From: Chondrilla cf. caribensis
Lineage: Eukaryota > Porifera > Demospongiae > Chondrillida > Chondrillidae
Direction of reading: 5' to 3'
DNA length: 64,000 nucleotides
NCBI GenBank assembly: GCA_964020155.1
Contig: OZ026553.1
Span: 3,054,979-3,118,978 of the forward strand
Shown: positions 10,854-23,057 of the stretch, piece after piece
How the letters are laid out: each line of letters begins with the position of its first letter
Position numbering within the stretch: the first letter of the stretch is position 1
Position numbers and translations under genes: made by a program
The notes under the pieces: generated by a model
What the model was told of the DNA's origin: nothing
Database searches by the model: none
The model's input: only the letters and a program-made list of their open reading frames with translations

Positions 10854-11616
10854 TAGTCTGGCGCGCTAGACCTCAACCTCTCATTACCGCGCCCACGCGC
10901 GGTAATGAGAGGGAGAGGTCTAGCAACTATTGTCAATTTCACACCTCGGCTCGACCAATGAAATCGCCGGCAACTGAAATGACACCGCCAGCAATTGGCA
11001 CTAGCCGCTCCGCGGGCGTTTAAAGAATAGGCGTGTGGAAGAGTGTGTAGACGACGTCTGGCCTTGGAGTTACCTTCTTGCTGGCTGGAGAGATCCCAGT
11101 ACCTCTAGAAGAGAGCGACAGTATACGCTTCCTACGCTGCCAGCGCTGATCGACGAGCTGTACAATTCTGCTACTTGTAGCAGCCATCTCTGTCTCCAGC
11201 CTCTCCACTTTCGCAGCCTGATCACTACAACGCTCGAAAACTATGATTATAGCGTTTTTTGGCAGTTTCAGAGAAATCTGGTTGATTTCGTTCAGTTTTC
11301 GTCCGAGAACGGTGAGTGCGAACGCCACAGAGACCTTTTCTGCTTTCCTTGCGCGGAACGTCAGCGGCAGCGCAGACGTAGCATGTTGTTTCTAAGTGAC
11401 TAGCCTCTAATCCCTGCGCCATCCGTGTTGTATCCCTTCATCGAAGTCGTTCCAGCGTCCAAAATACAACTCGCACCTTCGTCCGTACGCATTGTTGCTT
11501 ATAAACGTCGACGGCGATGATTACGCAAGGTGTGAAATTGACAATAGTTGCTAGACCCTATTTCTCATTTTCGCCCCCGCGCGATAATGAGAAATTGGGT
11601 CTAGCGAGCCAGACTA
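10854..11616. mobile_element. 763-bp terminal-inverted-repeat element with hairpin ends and 9-bp target duplication
   Basis: The ends read TAGTCTGGCGCGCTAGACC and, inverted, TAGTCTGGCTCGCTAGACC, with similarity continuing about 90 bp inward to AGGTGTGAAATTGACAATAG. Each end is itself a hairpin, because CTAGACC is repeated inverted within each terminus around a GC-rich loop. Flanks are GGTTTAAAT (10845-10853) and GGTCTAAAT (11617-11625), a 9-bp duplication with one mismatch. Nine-bp duplications are typical of Mutator-like elements. No transposase is visible. The interior has short minus-strand frames (11020-11328 with a basic coiled-coil look, and 11225-11422) that could be captured host sequence or chance. 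Confidence 0.8.
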
Positions 11617-11732
11617 GGTCTAAATATGCCGTTCAGCAGCCTCCGCGTTCAGTAATTGCCGCCTTGGGCGTCTATATTTCATGCTTCGTAACTTCACGAC
11701 GAAGAGACGGATGTATTTTGGAAGTAAACACG

Positions 11733-12020
11733 ATGGCTGTAAAGGAAATAAGCACCTTTATCCAAGGTAGAAAGAATATTTGGGCTTGTTCGCTTCCATC
11801 CCTTAATCTAGGCTGGTTGTGTCCTGGGAATTCGGAGATCGAAGTTCGGATATACGTACCATGCTACTCTTGGCCACCGCACAAGGGCTTCCTGCGAATA
11901 CAGGTTGATTGCCGTTTGCAGACAACCACCTGGCATGAAATCGATAACGATATGAGCGATATTATATTAGTCTTGCTCTGTCCTTTAGTAACTTTACTAA
12001 ATGAAGTTATTACGTATTAA
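11733..12020 (+). CDS. Possible small ORF, 95 aa, unrecognised
   Basis: An ATG frame after the inverted-repeat element encodes a Trp- and Pro-containing protein beginning MAVKEISTFIQ with a hydrophobic tail near the C terminus. I do not recognise it. There is no supporting domain, and chance is likely. Listed only because the region is otherwise empty. Confidence 0.12.
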   Translation: MAVKEISTFIQGRKNIWACSLPSLNLGWLCPGNSEIEVRIYVPCYSWPPHKGFLRIQVDCRLQTTTWHEIDNDMSDIILVLLCPLVTLLNEVITY

Positions 12021-12364
12021 CGTTATAACGTTTATTTGAACTTTGTAGCTTGTTCCGAGTGGAAGTCACGTGTCCCAGTCTCAATAAATTATCACTGTAA
12101 TAATTATTCACTGGTCCAGGACCAGATACGTATAGTTTACGTACCATTCTATAGAAACTATATACGCCAATTTTTTAGATGGACTATAGAGATATTACCG
12201 ATAAATTTCGTGAAATTCAATCAAAATTATGCAGCCTGTAATGAAAAATGAATAATAATCTCAGTCTGATACCTTTTTTTAATTCTTCAAGAGGAATTTC
12301 TTGGTTGGAACTATACACTGTCTCAGATATTCTAGAAGGATCTGTGTAGCACCTCCTACATGTG

Positions 12365-12835
12365 CTGTCTGCAGGAGTGTTCTCGAAACAGCATTTTTAT
12401 ACTACTTAGTCTATAGTCATATATAGTATAATGTTATGATACAAATCACATGATACAAAACATATGACAAATCGTATGATACAAATCATATGATACTATT
12501 ATGTCATAGCTAGTTTGTACTAACTATGTATAGACAATGTTTATGAATATCATTTACTGTCTGTGGGAGTGTTTTTGAAATAGCATTATTATACTACTTA
12601 GTCTATAGTCTTAGCATTATGATACAAATCACATGATATATACAAAACATATGACAAAGCATATCATACAAATCGTATGATACTATTATGTCATATTTTG
12701 TAACTATGTATAGACAATGTTTATATGAATATTATCATTTACTGTCTGTGGGAGTGTTTTTGAAATAACATTGTCATGCTACCTATATATGATACAAATC
12801 ATATGATACTAGTATGAATATCATTAAGTTGTGAG
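12365..12835. repeat. About 190-bp tandem repeat, 2.5 copies
   Basis: Units start near 12365, 12557 and 12741 with CTGTCTG(C/T)(A/G)GGAGTGTT. Each goes on through TACTACTTAGTCTATAGTC and repeated GATACAAATCATATGA-like motifs. The third copy is truncated and shortened internally. Inside each unit, ATCATATGAT-type palindromes recur. Confidence 0.75.
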
Positions 12836-14060
12836 TGATATCACTATGATGACGTCGACGTTTAGAGAAATGAAACCTATACCAGCTATATTATTGTCCT
12901 AACACTGGCAGCCAGCATAAGCTTACAAATTGTGCAATTACAATATTATACTTGTTTTAAGCAGACAAGGAGTTAAGCCACCCTGGCTTGTTGAGTATTA
13001 GAACTATATAAAGATAATATTATTATGTCTGAAGATACTGCTATAAATCTATATAAGAATAATTATATATATTAATCTCTTTGTTTTCTCCACATCATGG
13101 CATAAATGTATCAAGTCTGGGTCTGACAGAGTAAATACTGAGATCTGTGTTGGTGTCATCCTCTGTCATGCACACCAGGATCAGCTTGCGATTGTGTGCA
13201 TGTTCAAAATTTCTCCTTGTTGTCTATACATGGGTTTTGCCAAGTATATATTTTCAATGACAGCAACTGCACATACATCATGCGATATGTAGCTACTCTC
13301 ATCCACAAACAAACAATGTCATAATATTGATGAATGCAAAGCACACTTAGTTCTAGATATTAATAATTAACTTTCAGTTAAAATAAGCATGACTTTACAG
13401 TTTGCATAGCGATTGTACTTTTTGGATTTGTAATTTCATTTAGTACATTGTTTATACAAATATCAGTATCCATAACAATTTCTGATTTCTGTGGCATGGA
13501 CTGCAATCTTTATCATATTCATGCAGACTCCAAATGTTCCCAGTTTTAATGGCATTCACAGCATGTTTACGTATGCAAGACTTCCTACATGCATGGCTAT
13601 CTATCATAGAGTGCGATAGCACTCTATAGAGATGATGCGAAAACAAAATGGCGGCCCTATACTTCCCATACATTACAATTTCGCAAAATATCGCCTATGG
13701 AAAGGCATTAAGCCCAAGCGAACATTCAGGAGTCATTTTCGGCTAATTTGAGAAGTAACAAAACTACTAACAAGTGAAAGAACGCAGTTGAAGTGGCGAA
13801 CCGGCGAAAGGTCAAAAATTTAAAGGTCAAAATTTCGGACTTCTTCTCACAATATTTTTAGACAAAGCTACCGAAGTATCTGATGGAGCTATGGCGATAA
13901 TTTCAACACGACGATCTTAATTTTGTAGCGCGAAGTGCCCTTTCCTACCGTTGTACTACATATGGCGACTGTGGCATTTCCAGCACTATACTGCGACTGC
14001 CTCATAGTAATACGCCATTTTGTTCCATTAAGAATAATCGCTTATACTTCATAACAATGA
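12836..14060. other. Gene-poor intergenic stretch
   Basis: No coding region supported. An 8-bp-stem hairpin (TAGAGTGC / GCACTCTA) sits at 13607-13626. An ATG frame at about 13649 stops after 32 codons and is not convincing. Confidence 0.35.
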
Positions 14061-14130
14061 GTCACGACGGCTCAGTGAGCAGATGATGGGTTTTATAGAG
14101 TTTGGTGGGTTCGAATCCCCGAGAGGGCGA
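14061..14130 (+). repeat. tRNA-like relic (possible SINE head)
   Basis: The stretch has an A-box-like GGCTCAGTGAGCAG and a good B box GGTTCGAATCC at tRNA-like spacing. The two acceptor halves do not pair, so it is not a working tRNA. It may be the head of a tRNA-derived SINE. Confidence 0.5.
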
Positions 14131-14190
14131 TTTTTATTAAATGTCAAAATTTTACATCACATACTTGAGGCAAAGAAAGGATGCAAACAA

Positions 14191-14560
14191 GAGTAATAAA
14201 AACATTAAAAAAGATGAAGGATGTAGGGATAACAAGCAAAAAGAGGGAAAGAACAATTACAAGGTAGGGATGAACGGAATGAGAACACCGTCGGAGCTAG
14301 TGAGCAGCACGTTGGAATGAGAAGACTGTTGGAATTAATATAACAATCCCTATATCAACAGCTGCAGACAGAACACTGTGTATTGCACAAGCAATAACTG
14401 CTGTTGATATAGGGATTGTTATTCCAACAATCTTCTCATTCCGACATGCATGCTGCTCACTCCAACAGTCTTCTCATTCAGCTCATCCCTACCTTGTTCT
14501 TTCCCTTTTTTTGCTTGTTATCCCTACATCCTTCATCATTTTTAAATGTTTTTTATTATC
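14191..14560. repeat. Foldback element with about 165-bp inverted arms
   Basis: The left arm (about 14191-14367) and right arm (about 14397-14560) are imperfect inverted copies around a 30-nt loop. Paired blocks include GATGAAGGATGTAGGGATAA and AACAATCCCTATATCAACAG. No coding capacity. The RNA would form a long hairpin. No target duplication was found. Confidence 0.85.
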
Positions 14561-14880
14561 CTTAAATTATATGGTCGATTCAAATTTAAACTCACGAACA
14601 TGTATAAACAAATTGATGGTATACTAGTACATGATGAAATATTTAAAGCAGTTACAAATTTTATTAAATGCCAATGAGTACAAATTTATTTCATTATATT
14701 ATAAATAGTTCTATGTTAATACTGTCAAATAAACATAGTTTCAATTAGTAAGCCTAAGTGTATTTATTTCGGCTAGTAGAATAGTAGTATACAATGTCAT
14801 GAAATGAAAAAGCAATACCATTATAAAATCCATCTACGTGCATTAACATCTAGTATCTATTTTATAATTATGATTATAAA
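14561..14880. other. 3' flank of macroH2A
   Basis: No gene. AATAAA on the minus strand at 14763-14768 lies about 115 nt after the macroH2A stop and is a candidate poly(A) signal. Confidence 0.4.
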
Positions 14881-17800
14881 CTATTCCATCATTTCTTCCA
14901 TCCTTTGCAGTTCACTAATGTATACATTGTAGCTCTCCAAGTCGTATAATACGAAAAACACCTATCACAAACAAAGATAAGGAGATAAGGGAGGGCAGAG
15001 GGAGAACTCAGAAGGTAGGTAGAAAGGGGAATGAGAGGGATAAAGAGATGAAGAGGGAGTGAGGAAGAGTAGGAGAGAGATAGTAAGGCAAGGGGAGGGG
15101 TCAATCAGTAGGAAAAGGAAAGATGAGGGAAATACTACGTATGTACGTATACTGGTTAACATGCATTCACACATGAAAGCAATTTCACAGTGAAAACTTT
15201 TTTTTGAAATAAGCATATAATGAGCATGTACGTATGTAAGAATTAGTGTACATACATGCATACATTGTGATTACATACGTACATACCTGTTGCAATGATG
15301 AATCTGTTTTGTTGGCTAAATAGCCCCTAATCGACCGGAGAATGGTTTGAGCAGCTGTATGCTTTGGAAAGTTATTACTATAATAGTGAGGAGAGAAAGG
15401 GCTGAAGTATAATATGCTATCCAGGAAGACACTCAATGGGTTGCAGAGTCAGTTTCGGTAATCAGAACTTGTGAATTGAATTAACAATGATGCGATATAC
15501 GTACAAAGTTTTGCTGGTGACATGCATATGTACGTACATACGTATATACTAGATACAGGAATACAAGACACAACAAACAGAGCCCCTGTTTATATCAATG
15601 TGGAGTTATTTCACAAAGACACAGGAATTGTGGTATGACTCTCCACATGCTGATATGTACATACGTACACAATACAAGGAATGATTGTGCTGTTCTTCAG
15701 AATGTGCACAGTTTTGCATGTGACATGTACGGTACATGCTTTAATATATGCAGGGCGAATCTTATGCAGTTTCCAATATTTCACGTTTCTCGTGTTTTTA
15801 ATTTTATGGTCTCTACTCTGCTGCAGCAATTTAGAAACTCAAAGTATTTGAAAAAATCAATGCAACAGCATTTGGCTTGAAAAATTTCGCAAATAACAGT
15901 TGATCTGCAAATACTGTTGAAACCTCCAAAAATTGAAGCATGAATGGTATTCAAATATACTGAGTACACATACAAAGTATACAAAACTAACAGGACGTGA
16001 AGGGTCACATGCACTCACGATCCACTAGCAATTGATGGGAAGGCTACTGTCTTCAGCTTGCTGTCATCAGCTACTACAAGGACATTATGTACTGCATCCT
16101 TCAGTTGATCCACACCTTTCAGAGGGTCCCACGTTGGACTGTTGACGTGGATGATGTGGTCGCATAAGAGCAAGTCACCACTTCCGCTAATAACAGCTGA
16201 GTTCAAAATGCAACACACATAGAGTTGGTAGATGTAGAAATAGGTACTCATGTACATATGGATGTATTTTGCCTGAACATGCATGTACGTACATACGTAT
16301 GTATGAAAGGGTTAGATACAAATATACGTATGTATGCACGTACATTCATATGTATGTATAGTATGTACATACGTATATACGTACCTATGTACATACAGTG
16401 AATATTTGTTGATCCACCTAAGATTCTATTTGTCAGCATTTCCATGCATGAATTCATTTTGGTACATGCGTACGTACATATTGATGACAATCCACTGGAT
16501 ATTCTTACATGAATTGCAGAGGCCTAACGAGAATTTACTGTACATACATATGTACGTACGTATATTTAGGGACGTACATACGTACATAGATATGTACATA
16601 CGTATTACACATACGTACATATCAGTACTAATCACAATAAACTGTTACCCATATGTACCTGTTCTATACCCACACACAAACAGGTACGGCCATTTTAGTG
16701 AGTGAGTCACATAGCTTGATGATGGCTGACTTGTACACCTCGTAGTGATACTAATTATCCTACTAATAATACATGGACACAATTGTCCAACTTCCAAAAC
16801 GTCCTTAGAGGCATACTGTATGTACGTACATGGAGTGCCCCAATGGGTTGTGCATTCAGATTAAGCGTCTTAAACTGAGAATTTGAGCAATCCATACTAT
16901 GCATAATATGCCATAATTGAAATGTGCAATTTTTGAGAGGATAACAAAGAACAACAATGGGCATATGGCATAATTAATTACGTATAATAGCAATAATATG
17001 ATGTTGATTCCTCTTTAGAAGCTCTACTAAAAGGATTGAGTCAAACATGTTTGCTTTGGAAAAACACTTTGAGGTGTTGAGTAAAGTTATAGGGCAAACA
17101 AGAGAACAGGTCCGGCCACAATCAATCCGTACACCTATCTGTTCTACATGTATTTTCAGAAATGTACAGTTTACTCTGGTTAGTACAGTATGTACATACA
17201 TACATAGTGATACTTAAAAGTGAAATATATAGATACAAAAACACACGTGTGTACATATGTACGTATGTATTCCTGGATGTATTATATATGTACATATGTA
17301 TGTACATACGTACGTACATGATAGATTTACGTACATGTTACACACCTTCACTAACATCCATACCACCTTTAACCTTTCGAATGTCTGTCTCAAGAGCTGC
17401 TCCTCCCTTGGACCTCAATGCCTGACCTGAGGTGAACAGATCCAGTGTAACAGCAATCACTTATTCCAAAACACAAATAATGTGAGGTTCGAATACACAA
17501 AACAAAATTATGCATTTATCTTATATCTGTTGACTATGGGAAGTAGAAGTCTATTGAAAATTCCAGGAATAGTGATGTTCCAATGTAAGAATTACATTCA
17601 TATGTATTAACAGTTCTTTGATATACATACATGAATGAAGTTAGGGATAGGTACGTATGTACACAATATTATTATGCAGAACATGTACATACGTACGTAC
17701 GTTAATGCTGTGCAATGTATGCCTCATTACCCAATACTGGTTAGAGGGTGTATGGAGACATTTATTATGGCTTCAGCTCACCAACTTGTCCAGCCAAGCT

Positions 17801-18486
17801 CAAGCTACTATTAGTTGGATGCACATAGGCTTGAGCATTAACATCCACAATATCCCCTTTGAGCACTGTCAGCTTCTGTCCAAGAGGAAGTGTCTTCTCA
17901 GTCAACACAGTCGTACCACGACCTGATGTTCTTACACCTTCCTCTCTCTGCTTAGGCTTCCTACCCTGCTTCTTAGGAACAGGCTTAGGTCTAGATTTGG
18001 CAGGACTCTTTTTCGACGGTGTTGTCTGATAAAACGAGAACATAAAAGTACCATATGTACCTCTGCAGCTCTGTATACAAGCATTGTGTTGGGTATTATC
18101 TGTGTGAGAGCACCTGTTATGCACCCATGTACGCACCTACACAATACATAAGCTCATTCAATAGCAGAAATAAAAGTGGATGCTGGCACATACCCATACA
18201 TATGCATATGCAGGTACTGGAATGAATATGTATTGCACACACAAGAAAATTCTCAGACATTGTACCTTCTTCTTCCTGGGAGAGGGAGGAGGAGATGAGG
18301 TACCTGATGGCATAGCAGCAGTTGTTCCCTTGTTCAATTTGGACCAATCCTGTCTCTTGTGTAGGAGTACCCCATGGATGTGAGGGAGAACACCACCCTG
18401 GGAGATGGTCACACCCTTCAGAAGCTAAAGGAGTACATACACAAGAATATACGTACGTATGTACATAACCATGCGTGTGTGTGTAC

Positions 18487-18555
<69 letters not shown>

Positions 18556-18574
18556 TGTGTGTGTGTGTATGTGT

Positions 18575-18645
<71 letters not shown>

Positions 18646-20644
18646 TGTGTGTACATATGTGCGTGTGTGTGCATTTAATTAATTTACTGCCATTACATGC
18701 GTACACACAACATTCACAGGGATGGTTCCAACAGGATTGGAAGTTATGATGAGACTAGTTATTCTTTTCTACTGTAGAGAGGTTGTCAACTCTTCAGAGG
18801 TTAAGATGCATCAATACCAGGAAAGTCTACTTTAAGGCTTCAATAGTATCCTTTGTAGGGAGTACATTTTCACTATGTCTGCTATTCGGGGTGTCCTTCA
18901 ATAGAGGTTCCATATGTATGTACCATGATAAAATACTATTAACTAACTGAAATACCAAATGCTCAACTTGAGCCAAGTCAACAACATAAAACCAAAGAAT
19001 GACTTCAAGGGACGGAAAGCTGATTTCAAATGAGAGACATAATCATACAGACGTACCTACATAAACTATAACAAGGGGGATTCTAGGTCTCAGGTGTTGC
19101 TGTACTGCACCAGTGATTCATGCACGTATTTCATGTACGGACATATGTACATACGCATTATACATAGCCTTGTTTTGAAATACTAACTATAGGATCATTC
19201 ATATGACAGCAATACAAAATATCAGTGGTTCAGATAGCAAGTGTTGTTTCATTTGTACTATAGCTGTTGTGATACCGTATACCACTTTATGAGATAATAC
19301 ACAATTACGTAAGTACATGTAAATATACATACGTAACAACACATTTGTGAGATAATTGCAGTGAACTACAGACAAACACCATTAGGATAAATTACTGTTC
19401 AACACAAAACAATTTTCAAAATCTGTTAGGTTTACTGCAGTAGTGCACATACGTACATAGGTACGAAAAGCGAGTCCTGATCAGAACAACATCATGATTC
19501 TGATAACAAGAACTAATTTTGCAATTTCTTATGTATATATCAGTGTGTGCAACAATTCCAGCAGAACCAGACAAACATCCATCCAGCTCCATCACAATGG
19601 CATTGCCATCAAGCACACCCGGAGGGCGAGGGTACCAACAATATAAACAGATTAACAAATAGTAATCATTTTACACGAAGCATTGTGTTTATGCATATAC
19701 AATAATGTACTGTACTTTATGTATGTACGTACATATACTCATAATGAATACCAAGTACGTACGTACATACATTATATGGGGAACCTCTCTATAAAGGACA
19801 CATTGGGACCAGCTAATTTGTCCACTGTAGAGAGGTTGTCCACTCTTCAGATGTGAAAAATGTATTAGCACTATAGGAAATCTATTTGGTGCCTTACAGA
19901 GTGTCCTTTGTAGGGAGGTAAATTCAATGATGTCCTTTATTGGGAGAGTCCTTTAATAGATGTTCCACTGTACCACAGTTATGTGCACCAAATAAACACA
20001 CATGGGGCAGCAACAAAGTTGGGTACACATGCACACAGGAAACACTGAAACGTACATACAAAATTTATAGTGTGATGGTATGTACGCACCACGCATAATA
20101 GTCTCAATGTACAGAGCTACGTATGTATGTACGGGTGACATTTATGGTGAACCAAGAAAGAGAACTTGTATTCACTGACAAAGAACATACACACTCGCAC
20201 ATGCATGTTAGTGTACATACATATTTTATGCATCAGTGTGACTAACCATATGTACGTACTGTATAATAACAATTCATACACTTGTATGTATGCAAGTTGA
20301 TATATCAATGTGACTAACAATAGATGGACACATACACTTGCATATACATTTACATACGTATGTACCTTGTTAAGCTCATCGTCGCAGGCAATGGCCAACA
20401 GGAGATGTCTGGGGGTGATACGAAGGCGCTTATTATCGCGAGCGGCGTTTCCTGCTAGTTCCAGAACTTCAGCACAAAGGTATTCGATGACAGCAGCTGT
20501 ATAGACCGGAGCGCCTGCTGCGATCCTGTGTTTCGTCAGGTTAGTCTTCAGGCCTCTGTAGAACCTAGCTACAGGAAACAGGAGACCAGCCTTCTGGCTT
20601 TTAGAGATCTTCGATTTCTTCTTGGAGATCCCTCTGGATGACAT
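14881..20644 (-). CDS. macroH2A: Core histone macro-H2A, 7 exons, 370 aa
   Basis: Exons on the minus strand: 20366-20644, 18266-18424, 17782-18025, 17346-17426, 16019-16196, 15287-15377, 14881-14961; all GT-AG and in phase, 1,113 bp including the stop. Exons 1-2 encode the H2A fold ([27 protein letters not shown], then [17 protein letters not shown]). Exon 3 holds the basic Lys/Pro linker and starts the macro domain ([23 protein letters not shown]). Exons 4-7 complete it ([40 protein letters not shown]). The length matches the usual 370 or so residues. The protein marks repressed chromatin and, in many animals, binds ADP-ribose. The Asp of GDI and the Gly-rich loop suggest binding here, but this is inferred. 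Intron 1 is long and full of microsatellite and MITE sequence. Confidence 0.95.
14977..15130 (-). repeat. Purine-rich (plus) / pyrimidine-rich (transcript) tract
   Basis: About 150 bp is nearly all A and G on the plus strand, so the macroH2A transcript carries a long pyrimidine tract ending near the acceptor of its last exon. It may act as an extended polypyrimidine tract. Confidence 0.7.
18475..18672. repeat. (TG)n microsatellite in macroH2A intron 1
   Basis: About 200 bp of TG dinucleotides with a few TACG interruptions, starting about 50 bp upstream of macroH2A exon 2 in transcript direction; the transcript reads (CA)n. Confidence 0.95.
18765..18915. repeat. Truncated pogo/Tc1-like MITE
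   Basis: It matches the inner part of the CAGTGGAACCTCTCTATAAA family (CTGTAGAGAGGTTGTC, GTCCTTCAATAGAGGTTCC) but lacks the first terminus. It lies in macroH2A intron 1. Confidence 0.6.
19776..19970. mobile_element. Pogo/Tc1-like MITE, about 195 bp
   Basis: The start is ATGGGGAACCTCTCTATAAA and the end is TGTTCCACTG followed by TA, the same family as the copies at 31165, 39806 and 45895. No coding capacity. It sits in macroH2A intron 1. Confidence 0.75.
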
Positions 20645-20682
20645 GATCTAGACGAAAACACGAACATTACAAAAAGCGTCCA

Positions 20683-20691
20683 CTTTTATAA
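20683..20691 (-). promoter_or_regulatory. TATA box of macroH2A
   Basis: The minus strand reads TTATAAAAG about 40 bp before the ATG of macroH2A, leaving a very short 5' leader. A TGACGTG half-CRE lies just upstream (about 20700-20707). Confidence 0.5.
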
Positions 20692-21743
20692 CATATGGAT
20701 CACGTCATAATAACGGAAATATAACAAGGTTCCACGTGTCAAAGAAGCATGGATTAGATCAGATGTGAGGTTCGAACCAAGGATTGTTTTCATTCTAAAG
20801 CCGTCTGTTTGGGTTATACAAGTGAGATTTCACACAACGTTCGTGAAGTCAAACAATGAATCAGTTGATGCACATACCAAACGGCTATCTTCCTGTCCAC
20901 ACCCTGATTCGGCGAAAGTATACGGAAGAATATCTCGAAAAATACGGGAATGTTGACACCTACTCATTGCTGCCGCTGTTATGCAGAAGGTCCCTGCGGG
21001 TGGATCTGGAGCCGGGAGTGTGTGCATTTTAATAGCCATATAAGGCAGTATACAGACACACGTAATTATGGTGTATGTGACATAATATTCATAAAATGGA
21101 GTGGTAATGTAACGTAAAATTGCATTTTGATGAGTATTCATGCACTACCCATGTTATTATGATACAGCAGAAAATATGTTATGGCAATTTGTAGAAAAAA
21201 AAACCATCTCTCAACTTCTTAGCTCAAAAATGCGTGCCGAACTATTCACATAAAAGAGTTCATGTCTAATAAAAGATATGTTACATTTATATGTACAGTT
21301 GCAAGATCCAATTAGGTATGATATTATAGAGAGTAATGAACGTCAATGAGCACTACCAAAATACTTGAACATGATGCATCGGTATATGTGTTTTGGCATA
21401 GCATCTGACAAAAGGTAGGAAACTCACAATAGTGATCATTTGAACATCACTGTGATCTACACAATAAGCAGAAAGGTTCACAGAAGTCACAAACTTCAAA
21501 ATTAATCAAAGTGTGCACATGTGCATACAATCATACACATGCTACACATATTTATTTCAAGTATTATACACTTATTCTACAAATACTAACTTAATACACA
21601 AGTGTATTACAACAAGCATTCAAAACATCGAATTCCTTCCACTATGATATTCTTTAATTATGTGAAGAACCATCGACCACAATTTGAAAACAGAAAAGCA
21701 AGTCTTAGTCTATTCTACTATATGTCTGCCATGACCTTCTTCA
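20692..21743. other. Intergenic region between macroH2A and the DED exon
   Basis: No coding region recognised. It carries the macroH2A upstream region, and the rest is AT-rich unique-looking sequence. Confidence 0.4.
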
Positions 21744-21850
21744 TCAAAATAAAGTGTTTTCATATTCTTCTATGAGCTTCTTTAGGTCATTCCTTCCCAA
21801 GCTTTCTAGTGCACCTTTCACCAATTGCACATTTTGGGGAGTGTATAAAC
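21744..21850 (-). pseudogene. Orphan DED C-terminal exon (FADD paralogue fragment)
   Basis: After a good acceptor the minus strand encodes GLYTPQNVQLVKGALESLG then RNDLKKLIEEYENTLF and a stop. It matches exon 3 of the FADD-like gene at 25551-25670 in sequence and in splice phase (phase 1). It keeps the RxDL motif of death effector domains. No matching first half of the DED and no death domain are visible nearby, so it is a fragment, or the last exon of a gene whose other exons I cannot find. Confidence 0.65.
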
Positions 21851-22074
21851 CTTTGAACATGCACACAGGAAAGAGAGAAGAAATAGTCAGAGTTACATGC
21901 ATATGTATGCACATCTGTACAGCTATAAGTCCTACCCATATCCTATTTATACATAAACCATGACCAGATGTTGTTGTCATTTTGAATGTTATGTGTATGT
22001 GTATGAGAGAGTGTGTGTATATGCATTGTTATGCATATACACACACTCTGTACACTGCATATCCTCTCTCTCTG

Positions 22075-22486
<412 letters not shown>

Positions 22487-22697
22487 CCTGTAATTGTGTA
22501 TACATGCTTATGTGTGCATGTGGATCTGTGTGTGTTCATATAGGGTATAATACCTACGTAAGCACATAAGTTGATTCTGTATGTTTGTACACGTGTTCGT
22601 TATGCATTATTTATGCATTATGAATACTAATGTACTCGAATCTCATGTATTAATGCATGTTGATGTGCACATAAACCAAATGTGCAAAAGTACGTAC

Positions 22698-23022
22698 ATA
22701 TGTGACTATGGATGTAAACAAGTGCTACACTTGTTTGACGGAGTATGTAGACTTTACTTCGAAGTGGAAAATTCTCCTCATTGCAATTGCTCCTTAAATA
22801 CTCCCACAAGCTCATTTTCATCTTTTCCAGGATCAATGTGGGTACTGTGAATCATGCTTGAAGTACACTCCGAAAAACCTCGCAATATTTGGTTGGTCAG
22901 GCTTGGACCATTCACTACACTCCATTGTGAAGTTTTCAGTGCATTTCCTATCATTCAGATTGTGGTCATGTAGCTGTTTCTTATATTGTTTTCATTTCGA
23001 CTTCCGGTATGTAACGCTCGTC

Positions 23023-23057
<35 letters not shown>

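Noticed and set aside
11020..11422. Minus-strand frames inside the 763-bp element as a real gene
   Set aside because: No recognised domain, no convincing splice pair; kept only as possible captured sequence.
14061..14130. Functional tRNA gene
   Set aside because: A and B boxes are present but acceptor halves do not pair; same for 26511-26578.
18117..18706. Long frames of alternating His/Thr or Cys/Val in TG/CA tracts (also at 21.9-22.5, 28.4, 36.5, 38.0, 50.8, 61.3 and 62.6 kb)
   Set aside because: They are only translations of dinucleotide repeats on either strand.
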